Notes under the pieces: model-generated
Database searches by the model: none
What the model was told of the DNA's origin: nothing
The model's input: only the letters and a program-made list of their open reading frames with translations
In this document: positions 10,274 through 20,113 of the stretch, piece after piece
Position numbering within the stretch: the first letter of the stretch is position 1
How the letters are laid out: each line of letters opens with the position of its first letter
Assembly: GCA_029862185.1 (NCBI GenBank)
Contig: JAOTXX010000010.1
Coordinates: forward strand, 1-64,000
Direction of reading: 5' to 3'
From: Myxococcales bacterium
GTDB taxonomy: Bacteria > Myxococcota_A > Polyangia > Polyangiales > Houyiibacteriaceae
DNA length: 64,000 nt
Position numbers and translations under genes: made by a program

Positions 10274-10945
10274 ATGAAGATCGACGTCTACTTCTACGCA
10301 GCCGCCCGCGAGCTTGCCGGATGCTCGAGTTCGACCTTCGAGCTGCGGTCGCAAAGCCTGCCGCAGGAGGAATTGCGGCGCCTGGTCAGCGACCGCTATC
10401 CGCCTCTGGCGGCCTTCCTCGAGCGCATGCGGCTGGCGGTGAACGGTGATTTCGTCGACGCTTCGCAGATCTTATCCGACGGAGATCGGGTCGACGTTCT
10501 TCCGCCCGTTGCGGGCGGCTCTCCGGTCGTTCTTTGTAAAGTCAGCGACCAACAGATTTCACTCGACGAGGTTCGTGAGGCGGTCGAGCATCCCGGGGCC
10601 GGAGGCGTCTGTATCTTCCACGGAATCGTCCGCGACCATGCCGACGGCAACGAAGTTTCCAGGCTCGACTACGAAGCACACGAGAGCTTGGCGCAAAAAG
10701 AAATGACGCGTGTCCTCGAAGGCGTCATCGCCGAGCACTCGGACGTCCGAATTGCCGCCGTCCATCGAGTCGGCCAGCTGGGCATCGGGGATGTCGCGGT
10801 CTGTGTCGCGGCGAGCGCAGCACACCGGGACGACGCGTTCACCGCCTGCCGCAAAGCGATCGATCGAATCAAAGACACCGTACCGCTGTGGAAGAAAGAG
10901 TGGGGGCCCGATGGGCAGGCCCACTGGGTAAACCTCGACGCCTAG
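10274..10945 (+). CDS. MoaD-MoaE fusion (molybdopterin synthase small and large subunits)
   Basis: N-terminal ubiquitin-like MoaD ending VLPPVAGG, followed by MoaE (GAGGVCIFHGIVRDHADGNEVSRLDYEAH...VPLWKKE). Confidence 0.9.
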   Translation: MKIDVYFYAAARELAGCSSSTFELRSQSLPQEELRRLVSDRYPPLAAFLERMRLAVNGDFVDASQILSDGDRVDVLPPVAGGSPVVLCKVSDQQISLDEVREAVEHPGAGGVCIFHGIVRDHADGNEVSRLDYEAHESLAQKEMTRVLEGVIAEHSDVRIAAVHRVGQLGIGDVAVCVAASAAHRDDAFTACRKAIDRIKDTVPLWKKEWGPDGQAHWVNLDA

Positions 10946-12246
10946 GTTCCAGCCAAGCCGCGAAGGTCCGACAGAAGCGCTTCGTCCAAGACCCCAACGC
11001 ACGTCAGATAGGCGTCTTTCGGATCGAGATAGCGCTGTGCGGCGTGCTGGATGTCCTGTGGCGTAACCTGCGCGACTCGATCGGCCACAGTGCCAACGCG
11101 TTCGGGAAGACCCAGGAGCGCGCTGCTTCCTATGAAGTGTGCCGTATCCTCTGCGTCGTCGCGCATCGTCCGCAAATCCCACAGGTGCCGACGTTTGGCC
11201 TTGTCGACCTCGTCGTCCGTCGGCGGGTTCCGCCGAAGCTCGGCGATGAGCTCGAACATGGTCTCTACCAGATAAGGGGCCTTCCCGTGCTCGACGGATG
11301 CCCCGAAGTCGAAGACACCGCAATCCTCGAGCGAATCGTTTCCTGAGAAAGCCTCATAGGCCAGTCCACGCTCTTCGCAGATCGTTTGATGGACGCGCGT
11401 GCTCAGCCCGTCGTCCAGCACTCGGTCGAGCAAGAGCAAGGCGGGTGCTTCGGAGCTCGCGACGCCAGGCGTGTGGAACGAGAGCCTCACATCGGTCTGG
11501 CTGCCGTGCTCCTGGACGTATGAGAATCGCTGCGACGCAGGAATGCTGGGCGGCTGGCGGGGCTCCATCGTGTTACCATTCGCCATCCCGTCGAAGCTCG
11601 TGCGAATCGTCTGCTCGATTTCCCCAGCGTCAAATGCGCCCGTCACGCAGAGCACGGAGTTGCACGCGTTGTAGTGACTGCTGTGATGCCGGCGTAGGTC
11701 TTCGGTTTCGAATCCGTCCAGGTTGCCGAGCGAGCCGAGGATCGTGAAGCCGAGCGGATGGTCCGGGTAGAGCAGTCGCCGCGAAACGTTGTCGACATCG
11801 ATCTGCTCGCCTTCCTCGTTGAAGTCCTCGAGTATCTCCTCACGAATGATCTGTTTCTCGGTGCGAAGCTCGGTCAAAAGCGGTTGTTGCAGGACTTCGG
11901 CGAGGAGCTCCACGCCTTTCCCGATGGCCTCGGGTGGCAACGAGAGGAAGTAGCTCGTGAAGTCGACGTGGGTGGCCGCATCGAGGGTGCCACCGAGTCG
12001 CTCGATTGCGAGGTTGAGCTCGTTTGCCGCGGGGTGCACCGCGGTGCCGCGATACAGCATGTGCTCCAGAAAGTGGCTCAGACCATTGGTCCGAGCGGTT
12101 TCGTAGCGGGAGCCCACACGCACGAAAAACGACACCGTCGCCGACTGCAGGTGTGTTAGGGGAACGAGTCGCACCCGGAGGCTGTTCCCGAGCGTGAGCG
12201 ACTCGGTGGGCAGCTCGGGAAGACGGGAGCTCTTAGCTGCGGCCAT
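10942..12246 (-). CDS. M16 family zinc peptidase
   Basis: HxxEH inverted zinc motif in GLSHFLEHMLYRG; start set at MAAAKSSRLPELP. Confidence 0.9.
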   Translation of the reverse strand: MAAAKSSRLPELPTESLTLGNSLRVRLVPLTHLQSATVSFFVRVGSRYETARTNGLSHFLEHMLYRGTAVHPAANELNLAIERLGGTLDAATHVDFTSYFLSLPPEAIGKGVELLAEVLQQPLLTELRTEKQIIREEILEDFNEEGEQIDVDNVSRRLLYPDHPLGFTILGSLGNLDGFETEDLRRHHSSHYNACNSVLCVTGAFDAGEIEQTIRTSFDGMANGNTMEPRQPPSIPASQRFSYVQEHGSQTDVRLSFHTPGVASSEAPALLLLDRVLDDGLSTRVHQTICEERGLAYEAFSGNDSLEDCGVFDFGASVEHGKAPYLVETMFELIAELRRNPPTDDEVDKAKRRHLWDLRTMRDDAEDTAHFIGSSALLGLPERVGTVADRVAQVTPQDIQHAAQRYLDPKDAYLTCVGVLDEALLSDLRGLAGT

Positions 12247-13834
12247 CCGGGGCTTGAAGTTGGTTGACGCGTAGCGCCTTATCGGCGGTCGCCTTCGCGC
12301 GAAGCTGCTGGATGTAGAGGTCGACGATTTCTCTCTTCTTGAGCGTCTGCAGGATCTCGCGCGTCGACGCCCGCACCGAGTCGTTGAACGCTTCACGGTC
12401 TGGCCGCTGCCTTTCGACGAGACGGAAGATCAGCCACTCGCGGCCGAGCTTCACGGGCGCCGCCGGGAACGCCTCTCCTTCGGGCAAGGAGAACACCGCA
12501 TCGAGGAGCGCGGAGGTTGAAACACCCGGCACTGGTGTGTCGGAGCGACCGAAGTCGACCGTTTGTTCGAGCTTGGGTGTGAGGGCCGATTCGCCGCTCT
12601 TCTCGGCCGCGAGCTTTCGCGCGATCGCGTCGTCGTCTTGGTTTGCGCGCCAAGCAGTCAGAGTGCTGGTCGCAGCGGCGCGCGCGCGGGCTTCTAGCCA
12701 GTCCGCGCGGTAGAGGCCTTCTGCAAGCTCGTGCTTGGCCTCGTCGATCGGGACATCGCCCTCACGGATTGCGATCGCTTTGATGACGTGAAAGCCGTAG
12801 GGGGTTTCGACGAGGTCGGAAATCTGACCCACGTCCATCGAGAAGAGAGCAGTGTCGAACGATTCGGGCATCGTGCCTTTGCGGAGAAAACCGATGTCGC
12901 CGCCCTTCTTGGCGGTGACTTGGTCGCCGCTGTTCTCGCTGGCGAGCTTTGCGAAATCTTCGCCTTGGGCCGCGCGCTTTTGCAGCGCTTCGGCGCGTTT
13001 CTTCGCCTCCGCTCTTTGGTCTTCGCTTGCGTACGAACCTGCCTTGACCAGAATGTGGCGAGCGCGAACCTGCTTCTCGAGGTTGGTGTACCGGTGCTTG
13101 TTGATCTCGTACTCGGCGCTCAGACGGGCATCGTTGTCGGCGATCCACGCGTCGAGCGCCGCTTCGGAAGTCGGCGGCTTTTGGTTGAGGTAGTACGCGG
13201 GCGAGAACCGGATGTATTGGATTTTCGCGCTGTCGTTCTCGCGGACGTAGTCGTCCCAGACCTCCGCATCACTGACGTTGACCGTCGAGGCGATGAGCTC
13301 GCGCATTCGCGCCGCCAGGTACTCATCAACCTGCGCATCGGCGAACTCGCCCACACTTCTGCGCAGCCCGTTTTGGATGTAGCGCTCGGCGAGGTCCCTG
13401 TTGAACGCGCCATCTTTGTCCGTGAAGGAAACCGGAATCTCGCCCTGCGGAAGCATCGGCGGTGCGCCGACTCCGAGTGATAGCAAGATGATTCCATCAT
13501 TCACAAAGCGCGCCATCACCTCGTCCTGGCTAACGTCGAAACCCACCTTGCGTGCCTCCCGCGCGAGAAGCGTGCGGTCGATCAGGCCATCGAGGACCAG
13601 CTGAGGCAGGCGCATCGAGCGTTGCGTCTCCTCAGGGAGCCTCCCGAAGTTCGCGACCGAGTACGCAGCCTCGAAGTCGCCTCTGCTCAGCGTCTGGTCA
13701 TAGACCCGCGCCAGATAGGTGCTGCCGCCCGCCGCGCAGCCCTCGGCTTGGCCACCCCCGAATTGTAGGGCAAACACCGCCGAAAGCAGTACTACGAGAA
13801 GAACGAGAAAGAAGCCTTTGAACCTATCAACCAT
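12233..13834 (-). CDS. SurA/PpiD-like peptidylprolyl isomerase (parvulin)
   Basis: N-terminal TM (MVDRFKGFFLVLLVVLLSAVFAL); parvulin motif VRARHILVKA...GDIGFLRKGTMPESFDTALFSM. Confidence 0.87.
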   Translation of the reverse strand: MVDRFKGFFLVLLVVLLSAVFALQFGGGQAEGCAAGGSTYLARVYDQTLSRGDFEAAYSVANFGRLPEETQRSMRLPQLVLDGLIDRTLLAREARKVGFDVSQDEVMARFVNDGIILLSLGVGAPPMLPQGEIPVSFTDKDGAFNRDLAERYIQNGLRRSVGEFADAQVDEYLAARMRELIASTVNVSDAEVWDDYVRENDSAKIQYIRFSPAYYLNQKPPTSEAALDAWIADNDARLSAEYEINKHRYTNLEKQVRARHILVKAGSYASEDQRAEAKKRAEALQKRAAQGEDFAKLASENSGDQVTAKKGGDIGFLRKGTMPESFDTALFSMDVGQISDLVETPYGFHVIKAIAIREGDVPIDEAKHELAEGLYRADWLEARARAAATSTLTAWRANQDDDAIARKLAAEKSGESALTPKLEQTVDFGRSDTPVPGVSTSALLDAVFSLPEGEAFPAAPVKLGREWLIFRLVERQRPDREAFNDSVRASTREILQTLKKREIVDLYIQQLRAKATADKALRVNQLQAPDGRS

Positions 13835-14000
13835 CGCCAACTGCCACTGAAGAGGCCGAACCATAGAGGAGAGGTCGCCTCGCGGCAAACAGCGGTTTTT
13901 CGCCCCCGGCTTGCCTTGAGAGTTGGCGCGATCGGTCAAGGATTCTACACTCCGCTCCCGGGTGCGCGGAGCGCCTTGAACTGGGGAAAGTGAGGGGGAT

Positions 14001-14588
14001 GTGACCCAGGGCTCGAGCCTACCGCCACTGAAGAAGAACGACGGCAAGTACGGTATCATCGCCCTAGTCCTCCTCTTGGTCGCTGTCGTCCTTTGGTTCT
14101 TCGTCCGGGACTGCAGATCGGACCGCGAGCCCGAGCCGGGTCAAGTGGAGCCGGAGGTCGAGCCCAGAGCCCAGTTCGCCCCGGAAATCGAAATCCCGGA
14201 GGACGATGCCGGCCTCGACGCGGGATCAGAACAGGAGGCGGATGCAGAGCCTGTGCAACCCACGCCGACGCGACCGGCGGACTGGATTTGCAACGGCACG
14301 ATTCCAGCCACGCAGCTCAGCCAGGTCATTCGGGGACAGCCGAGCAAGCAGGTGCAGACCTGTTACGAGCGAGGTTTGAAAGACGACAACTTGCTTCAAG
14401 GTTCGATGAGGGTACTGCTCACGATTGGCGCCAGTGGTGGCGTGAAAGCAGTCTCGGTGAGCGGTTCTCTCAACGATCAGCAGGTCTACAACTGCGTCAA
14501 GCGTGTTGCCAAGACCTGGAAGTTCCCGAAGCCGGAAAACGGCTGCGTGCGCACCGAGGTGCCGTTCCAAATGATGCCGAAGCTCTGA
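14001..14588 (+). CDS. AgmX/TonB-like C-terminal domain protein, single TM
   Basis: VTQG start; TM IIALVLLLVAVVLWFF; C-terminal QVQTCYERGLKDDNLLQGSMRVLLTIGASGGVKAVSVSG...VAKTWKFPKPENG. Confidence 0.75.
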   Translation: MTQGSSLPPLKKNDGKYGIIALVLLLVAVVLWFFVRDCRSDREPEPGQVEPEVEPRAQFAPEIEIPEDDAGLDAGSEQEADAEPVQPTPTRPADWICNGTIPATQLSQVIRGQPSKQVQTCYERGLKDDNLLQGSMRVLLTIGASGGVKAVSVSGSLNDQQVYNCVKRVAKTWKFPKPENGCVRTEVPFQMMPKL

Positions 14589-14593
14589 GCGCC

Positions 14594-15625
14594 TCAGGCG
14601 TTTGCGAATCTCAGCACGTCCGCGACGTCGTCCGGGCTGCCCATGAAAACGGGCGTGCGCTGGTGGAGCTCTTTCGGCTGGATCGTGAGGATTCGGTTTT
14701 TACCGTCCGACGCGGCGCCGCCCGCTGCTTCGACGAGGAATGCCATTGGGGAGGCTTCGTAGAGAAGTCTGAGCTTGCCGTTCACATTCTTGCTGTCGCG
14801 CGGATAGACGAACACACCGCCGCGGAGAAGAGTCCTGTGCAGGTCGGCAACCATCGCGCCGATGTACCGCAAGCGGTAGGGCTTCTTGTTTTCAGTCGGC
14901 GTTTTGATCCAGTCGACCCAGCTCTGAATACGCTTGTCCCAACTGTGGTAGTTGCCCTCGTTGATCGAGTAGATGCCGCCGCGCTGGGGAACCTTGATGT
15001 TCGGGTGAGACAAGAAGAACTCGCCGACGCCCGGGTCGTAGGTAAAGCCGTCGACTTGATCGCCCGTCGAGTAGACCAGCATGTTGGACGAGCCGTAGAC
15101 CACGTAGCCGGCAGCCACGATGTCGATGCCGGGCTGCAAGAGGTCCTTCAAGGTTCCCGGTTCACCATCGGGACTCAGGCGACGGTGAATCGAAAATATC
15201 GTGCCGATCGACGCGTTGATGTCGATGTTGCCCGAGCCGTCGAGAGGATCGAACTGCAGCACGTACTTGCCCTGCGGGTACTGGGGCGGAATCTGAATCG
15301 GTTGCTCGACCTCCTCGCTTCCCATCACGCAGACATGACCGCCTGCCTCGACGGTGCTCACAATCGTGCTGTTGGCGAAATCGTCGAGCTTCTGGACCTG
15401 CTCGCCCTGCACGTTGGTCGTTCCGGTTCGTCCGAGGATGCCCGATAGCCCCGCCTTGCTGACGCGGCTGCCTATGATTTTGGCGGCTAGGCTGATCTGC
15501 TGGAAAAGCCCAGTGAAATCACCGGTGGCTTCCGGCATCCGGCGCTGGCGATCGAGCAGGTGGCGCTCGAGGGTCGTGCCGATGGGGCTAACCTGCGCCG
15601 GGCCGATCGATGTTGGGTTTTTCAT
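14594..15625 (-). CDS. fbp: Fructose-1,6-bisphosphatase class 1
   Basis: FDPLDGSGNIDINASIGTIFSI; GGIYSINEGN; start set at MKNPTSIGPAQ. Confidence 0.94.
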   Translation of the reverse strand: MKNPTSIGPAQVSPIGTTLERHLLDRQRRMPEATGDFTGLFQQISLAAKIIGSRVSKAGLSGILGRTGTTNVQGEQVQKLDDFANSTIVSTVEAGGHVCVMGSEEVEQPIQIPPQYPQGKYVLQFDPLDGSGNIDINASIGTIFSIHRRLSPDGEPGTLKDLLQPGIDIVAAGYVVYGSSNMLVYSTGDQVDGFTYDPGVGEFFLSHPNIKVPQRGGIYSINEGNYHSWDKRIQSWVDWIKTPTENKKPYRLRYIGAMVADLHRTLLRGGVFVYPRDSKNVNGKLRLLYEASPMAFLVEAAGGAASDGKNRILTIQPKELHQRTPVFMGSPDDVADVLRFANA

Positions 15626-15729
15626 CGTTGCGGGGCATACCAGAGCGCTCCGAATGGCGCCAGGAGTGCCAAAAACGAGGGTGGCCGAACTCTGCCATGT
15701 TGGTGTAAACTTACCGTAGTGGGGCATTT

Positions 15730-16563
15730 GTGACGAACTTCCGCAACTGGTTGAAGAACACCCAGGCGCGCCGAGCGGGGATCCCCCGGCTCCGTACGAT
15801 GCGGGGCCTACCCGGCGTGCTCACCCTCGGAGACCTGAGCGTGGTGTATCAGCCGATCGTGTCGCTTGCGACGATGGAGCCGTATGCTCACGAGGCACTC
15901 GTTCGCAGTAGCTCTCCCCACTGGATCAATCCGCCAAAGCTCTTCGACGAGGCGATCCAGTCTCGATGCGTCGGCGCCCTCGGTCGCGCCATTCGCGAGC
16001 TCTCGACGATGCATTGCCCCGGAATGCCGCTCTTTCTCAACGTGCATCCAAACGAATTCGACGAGTCTTGGCTCGTGCAGCCCGATGATCCGATCTTCAC
16101 CCACGACTCACCGGTGTATCTCGAGGTGACCGAGTCGGTCCCGCTGACCCATTTCGCCTACTGCCACAGCGTCCTGCGGGAGATCCGTGGCAAGGGGGTG
16201 CTGCTCGCAGTCGACGACCTCGGCGCCGGGTACTCGAACTTGAAGTACATCGCGGACCTCAAGCCTGAGATCGTCAAGCTCGATCGCACCTTGATCGCAG
16301 ACTTGGCCGACGATCGTCGCGCGCAGGTCTTGGTCCGCCATATCGTGCAACTCTGCCACGAGCTCGGCGCGCGTGTCGTTGCCGAAGGCATCGAGCAAGA
16401 AACCGAGATGCGAGTCGTGATCGACTGCGGCGCGGATTACGGACAAGGATACTATTTCGCCTACCCTGCATATCCGGCACCTGGCGTCAGCGAAGCGCCG
16501 ATGGACGTCATGCGCGAAGGCGCCAATGGCGCGCGTCTCAGAACGGGACCGACTGGTACGTGA
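15730..16563 (+). CDS. EAL-domain protein (putative cyclic-di-GMP phosphodiesterase)
   Basis: VYQPIVSLATMEPYAHEALVR; LAVDDLGAGYSNL; EIVKLDRTLI; VVAEGIEQETE. Confidence 0.87.
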   Translation: MTNFRNWLKNTQARRAGIPRLRTMRGLPGVLTLGDLSVVYQPIVSLATMEPYAHEALVRSSSPHWINPPKLFDEAIQSRCVGALGRAIRELSTMHCPGMPLFLNVHPNEFDESWLVQPDDPIFTHDSPVYLEVTESVPLTHFAYCHSVLREIRGKGVLLAVDDLGAGYSNLKYIADLKPEIVKLDRTLIADLADDRRAQVLVRHIVQLCHELGARVVAEGIEQETEMRVVIDCGADYGQGYYFAYPAYPAPGVSEAPMDVMREGANGARLRTGPTGT

Positions 16564-18178
16564 CGTCTCCGCCTTCGTGACCTTGAACCTCGAGGATCGC
16601 GTTCACGCGCTGCCCCTCTGGCCCGCGCTGCATCGAAACGACGAGGTCGACTGCGCTAGCGAGCAGCTGCGCGAGGTACGCACGGTCGGCTCCTGTAGCG
16701 CCAGCCGCAAGCATTAGGCCCTCAATCGCGTCTTTGCTGCTCCAGCAATGGACGCCGAGAAGATGACCTGGTTCCCGCCCTAGGACCGCGGTCAATGCAG
16801 CCATCGTCTCGGCTCCGGAGAGATCGTTGATCACCAGATGCTCGGCGTGAAGCCGCGCGCCGTGCGCGATCGCTTGGCTCAGCGGGATCCCCGAGTCAGC
16901 GGCAGTCAGCGAGATCAGCCGGTCTCGGTCGATGTCGAGCTCGGGAATCGTCTCGATGGCGACGGTGTTCTCGCTTTCAGGCAGCTCTCGAACCAAGGCA
17001 GACATGAGCTTTGTCACGCCGGACCCTCGAGCCCCTGCGACGACGATGTTTCGGCATTCCGCAACGGCTTTGGTCAGGTACGTCGCCGCGTCTGCGCTCA
17101 GCCAACCTTTGTCGGACAGTTGCTCCAGTGAGCTCGGGCTATGAATACGGAGCTCGATCACCGAGCCGCTCATCACTAGAGGCGGCTGCAAGATCGTCAG
17201 GCTCGGGCCAAAGGAGAGCCGCCCGTTGAGCACCGGTCGGCCCTCGAGTGTTTGACCGCATTCCGCTGCGAGGCGTCGCGCTACCCTCTGAACTGCGCGC
17301 GCGGAGGAAAACTGCAACGCGGTGGCCTCAAGACCCTCGCCCTTGTCCACGAAGATCTTCTTGTGCCCGTTCACGACGATGGTACGGACCGACTCGTCGG
17401 AGAGTAAATCGTCGAGCGCACCGAGGCCGACGGCTTCGTGCAGCGCGGCGTGCGCCAATCCGCGCATGTCCAAGTCGGCATGAACCAAGCCGTCCTTTTG
17501 CATTGCGAGGAAGGTCTCGGCGATTGCGGCTCGAGCAGCCGACCAGCGCTCTTGATTTTTCATCGACGCTGGATTGATGTCGTCGATGTCCACGCGCTCG
17601 GAAAGACGGTGGAGCAAATTGTTCAACGGATCGCCGACTGAAATTTCGGTTTCGGTCTTTGCACGGGCGCGGGGCAGGCTCGTCTCCCGGCGTTGAAGAC
17701 GAGGAGGGCTGACCGTCCCGCTCCCATCGGGTTGCAATCCCGTCACGCTCGAGCCTCCCGGCGTCGCACGCCGCGCCGCGATCGAGCGCCTGATTGGCGA
17801 CGAGCTGGCGGCCGGCAGGGCGGACTTGGCTGGTAGCGGAGGCGGCTCCGAAACCCGAGGCATCGCGCCTTCCGTCTGCGAGCGTTCGTCCGCGGCCTCG
17901 AGCGTAATGATGAAGTCCGCGATGTAGATCTTGTCGCCCTGCTTCAGCGGCTGAGCAGTAGTGATCTTGCGACCGTTGACCCATGTGCCGTTCGTACTGT
18001 TCAGATCGACGACGACAGCCTGTTCGTCCTGGAGTGTCAGGCGCGCGTGCTGCTTCGATACGTTGCGCTTGGCCAAGACGATGTCATTGCCCTGAACGCG
18101 GCCCACGGTTAGCTCCGGCTTGGCAAAATCAAGCCTGCGTCGGACGCCCCCCTCATCCGTGATCACAACCGCGTACAT
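16538..18178 (-). CDS. FHA-domain protein fused to CpaF/TadA-like secretion ATPase domain with degenerate Walker A
   Basis: FHA GRVQGNDIVLAKRNVSKQHARL...NSTNGTWVNG; CpaF-like region with GARGSGVTKLM in place of GxxxxGK[TS]. Confidence 0.8.
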   Translation of the reverse strand: MYAVVITDEGGVRRRLDFAKPELTVGRVQGNDIVLAKRNVSKQHARLTLQDEQAVVVDLNSTNGTWVNGRKITTAQPLKQGDKIYIADFIITLEAADERSQTEGAMPRVSEPPPLPAKSALPAASSSPIRRSIAARRATPGGSSVTGLQPDGSGTVSPPRLQRRETSLPRARAKTETEISVGDPLNNLLHRLSERVDIDDINPASMKNQERWSAARAAIAETFLAMQKDGLVHADLDMRGLAHAALHEAVGLGALDDLLSDESVRTIVVNGHKKIFVDKGEGLEATALQFSSARAVQRVARRLAAECGQTLEGRPVLNGRLSFGPSLTILQPPLVMSGSVIELRIHSPSSLEQLSDKGWLSADAATYLTKAVAECRNIVVAGARGSGVTKLMSALVRELPESENTVAIETIPELDIDRDRLISLTAADSGIPLSQAIAHGARLHAEHLVINDLSGAETMAALTAVLGREPGHLLGVHCWSSKDAIEGLMLAAGATGADRAYLAQLLASAVDLVVSMQRGPEGQRVNAILEVQGHEGGDVTYQSVPF

Positions 18179-18415
18179 CCCGTCGGTCCATTCAAGAGGG
18201 GGCGGGCGCTTGCGTCAAGTCATTGCCGATTCTCGCCCGAGCGGCTGAGGTGGGGCAAACCGTGCTCACCCCGACGCCTTTGCATACCAAAATCAAGAGA
18301 TCATTGACTTTTTAGCGCTTGTGCGCCTCAGCTGGGCTGACTTAGGGTTAAAAAACCGCTCCATTTGGAGCGAATCGGCACCACCGAAGGGGTCAACTGG
18401 GTTAGCTTACGCGGC

Positions 18416-19057
18416 ATGCCGGGTGGGTTTTTGATTGTGGAGGACGAGCCGACGCTGGCTCGGACGCTCGCTCGTACATTTGGGCGTCACGGCCCGGTCG
18501 AGGTCGTTCACAGCATGGGCGCGGCCCGTGAGCAGTTGCAGGGCCAGGAGGAATGGACGGGCGTCGTGCTCGACCTGATTCTGCCCGACGGATACGGCTT
18601 GGACCTGCTGGCTGAGATCCGTCAAATGCACGGCGCGCTGCCAGTGCTGGTTCTCACCGGTGAGCTCAATCGTGATGTAGTTAACAAAGTTCAGACGATG
18701 CGGGGCGAGTACGTCTGTAAGCCGGCATCCGCTGACAACCTCAATCCATTCATTCAGAGGGCTCTTGCGCAGGCGCGCGTCGATGACGCAGCCATCGGGC
18801 AGCGCATCGAGCACCTGGCGCGACAGCTCAAGCTCACACGTCGGGAAACCGAGCTTCTCACGCTCTCCGTCGACGGCCTCTCCCGAAAAGAGCTCGCCGA
18901 GTCCCTCGGGGTCGCGGAGAACACGGTCAAGGCTCAGATCCGATCGCTGCTGAAGAAGAGCGGTGCGCGAAGTCTTGCAACCCTGGCGCAAAAGGTCATC
19001 AAAGGTGCGACGCGTGACAGCATGCCGCCCGACGCGCCGACCGACGTTATCGACTGA
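18416..19057 (+). CDS. Response regulator with LuxR-type HTH output domain
   Basis: Receiver GGFLIVEDEPTLARTL...VVLDLILPDGYGLDLL; LuxR HTH LTRRETELLTLSVDGLSRKELAESLGVAENTVKAQI. Confidence 0.85.
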   Translation: MPGGFLIVEDEPTLARTLARTFGRHGPVEVVHSMGAAREQLQGQEEWTGVVLDLILPDGYGLDLLAEIRQMHGALPVLVLTGELNRDVVNKVQTMRGEYVCKPASADNLNPFIQRALAQARVDDAAIGQRIEHLARQLKLTRRETELLTLSVDGLSRKELAESLGVAENTVKAQIRSLLKKSGARSLATLAQKVIKGATRDSMPPDAPTDVID

Positions 19058-19934
19058 GTTCGGTCTCGACCACGGCGAGGTCTTGCAGGATCTGTACGCG
19101 GCTTTCGGCGAGTGCGCTTGCCGCTCGCCCGCCAACCAGCACTCTGACACGCTCCGGTATCGCAGCTTCGATCGCAGCGATCTCTCGTTGCGACTCCTTG
19201 GGCTTTAGGTTGGTGATCGACAGCATCAGAAGATCGGCGTTCGTGTCGGTAACCGCGTAAGCGATCTCTTCGGCTGGCAAATCGGGGCCGAGGTAGAGCA
19301 CGCTCCATCCGTGCATGGCGGCCAACATCGACACCATGAGCGCGCCGAGCTCGTGATCCTCTTTCGCCGGTGTCGCGATGACCGCACGGCGCCTGGAGTC
19401 GTTCGCCGGATAGAGACGCATCAGCGAAAAGAGCAGACCACGCATGACGGTGGAGCCCGCATGCTCGTGCGCAATCCGAAGCTCACCACGCTTCCAACGT
19501 TCGCCGATTTCGACGAGGACCGGGGCAACGACCATCTGCAAGAATTCGCTCGGTTCCGTGCTCAACGCCGCGCGCGAGAGCATCTGCTCGGCATCTTGAA
19601 TGCGTAGCTGCTCGATCGCCTTCATGACACGGCTGCGAAGCTCGGGCAGGTGTCGCACGACCGGTTGGCTTGGCGGTGCCGGGAACGAGGCTGCCATGTG
19701 TCGAAGATCGGCGTCGGACAACTTGGCGATCCCGCCGATCGAATGACCACTTTCGACCAGCTCATGCAGAAGCCGAAGCCTTGCGACGTCTGCGTCGGTG
19801 TAGAGCCGTCCTCCGGCCTCGGTTCGCTTCGGCAGAACGGCGACGTAGCGCTTCTCCCACATGCGGAGCGTATGTGTCGAAAGCCCGGTCATCTTCGCGA
19901 CCATGCCCACCCGGTATTTCGCTTCGTCTGCCAT
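19047..19934 (-). CDS. MerR-family regulator with B12-binding-like domain (CarH/CarA/LitR type)
   Basis: MerR HTH STHTLRMWEKRY...GGRLYTDADVARLRLL; W-x9-EH (WKRGELRIAHEH); PAKEDHELGALMVSMLAAMHGW. Confidence 0.88.
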   Translation of the reverse strand: MADEAKYRVGMVAKMTGLSTHTLRMWEKRYVAVLPKRTEAGGRLYTDADVARLRLLHELVESGHSIGGIAKLSDADLRHMAASFPAPPSQPVVRHLPELRSRVMKAIEQLRIQDAEQMLSRAALSTEPSEFLQMVVAPVLVEIGERWKRGELRIAHEHAGSTVMRGLLFSLMRLYPANDSRRRAVIATPAKEDHELGALMVSMLAAMHGWSVLYLGPDLPAEEIAYAVTDTNADLLMLSITNLKPKESQREIAAIEAAIPERVRVLVGGRAASALAESRVQILQDLAVVETELSR

Positions 19935-19967
19935 CGACGTCCTCGGGATCCAGTCAAACACCGATCC

Positions 19968-19995
19968 TGTTCAGGATCTGTCTAAGGCTTGTCTA
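19968..19995 (-). promoter_or_regulatory. Putative CarH-type operator: three 11-bp-spaced direct repeats
   Basis: TGTTCA at 19968, TGTCTA at 19979, TGTCTA at 19990 on the + strand (TGAACA/TAGACA/TAGACA on the - strand), exact 11-bp periodicity, 34-61 bp upstream of the regulator start. Confidence 0.55.
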
Positions 19996-20113
19996 TACGC
20001 CGTGATCTAGGAAATCAAGCCCTAGCGGCAAGATCAGAGCGCTTTGGCCGCTCTCGTTCACTTTGCTTGTCTGGTTGACCGCCGGTGCGTGATGCGGGTA
20101 CCAAGGCGGCACC

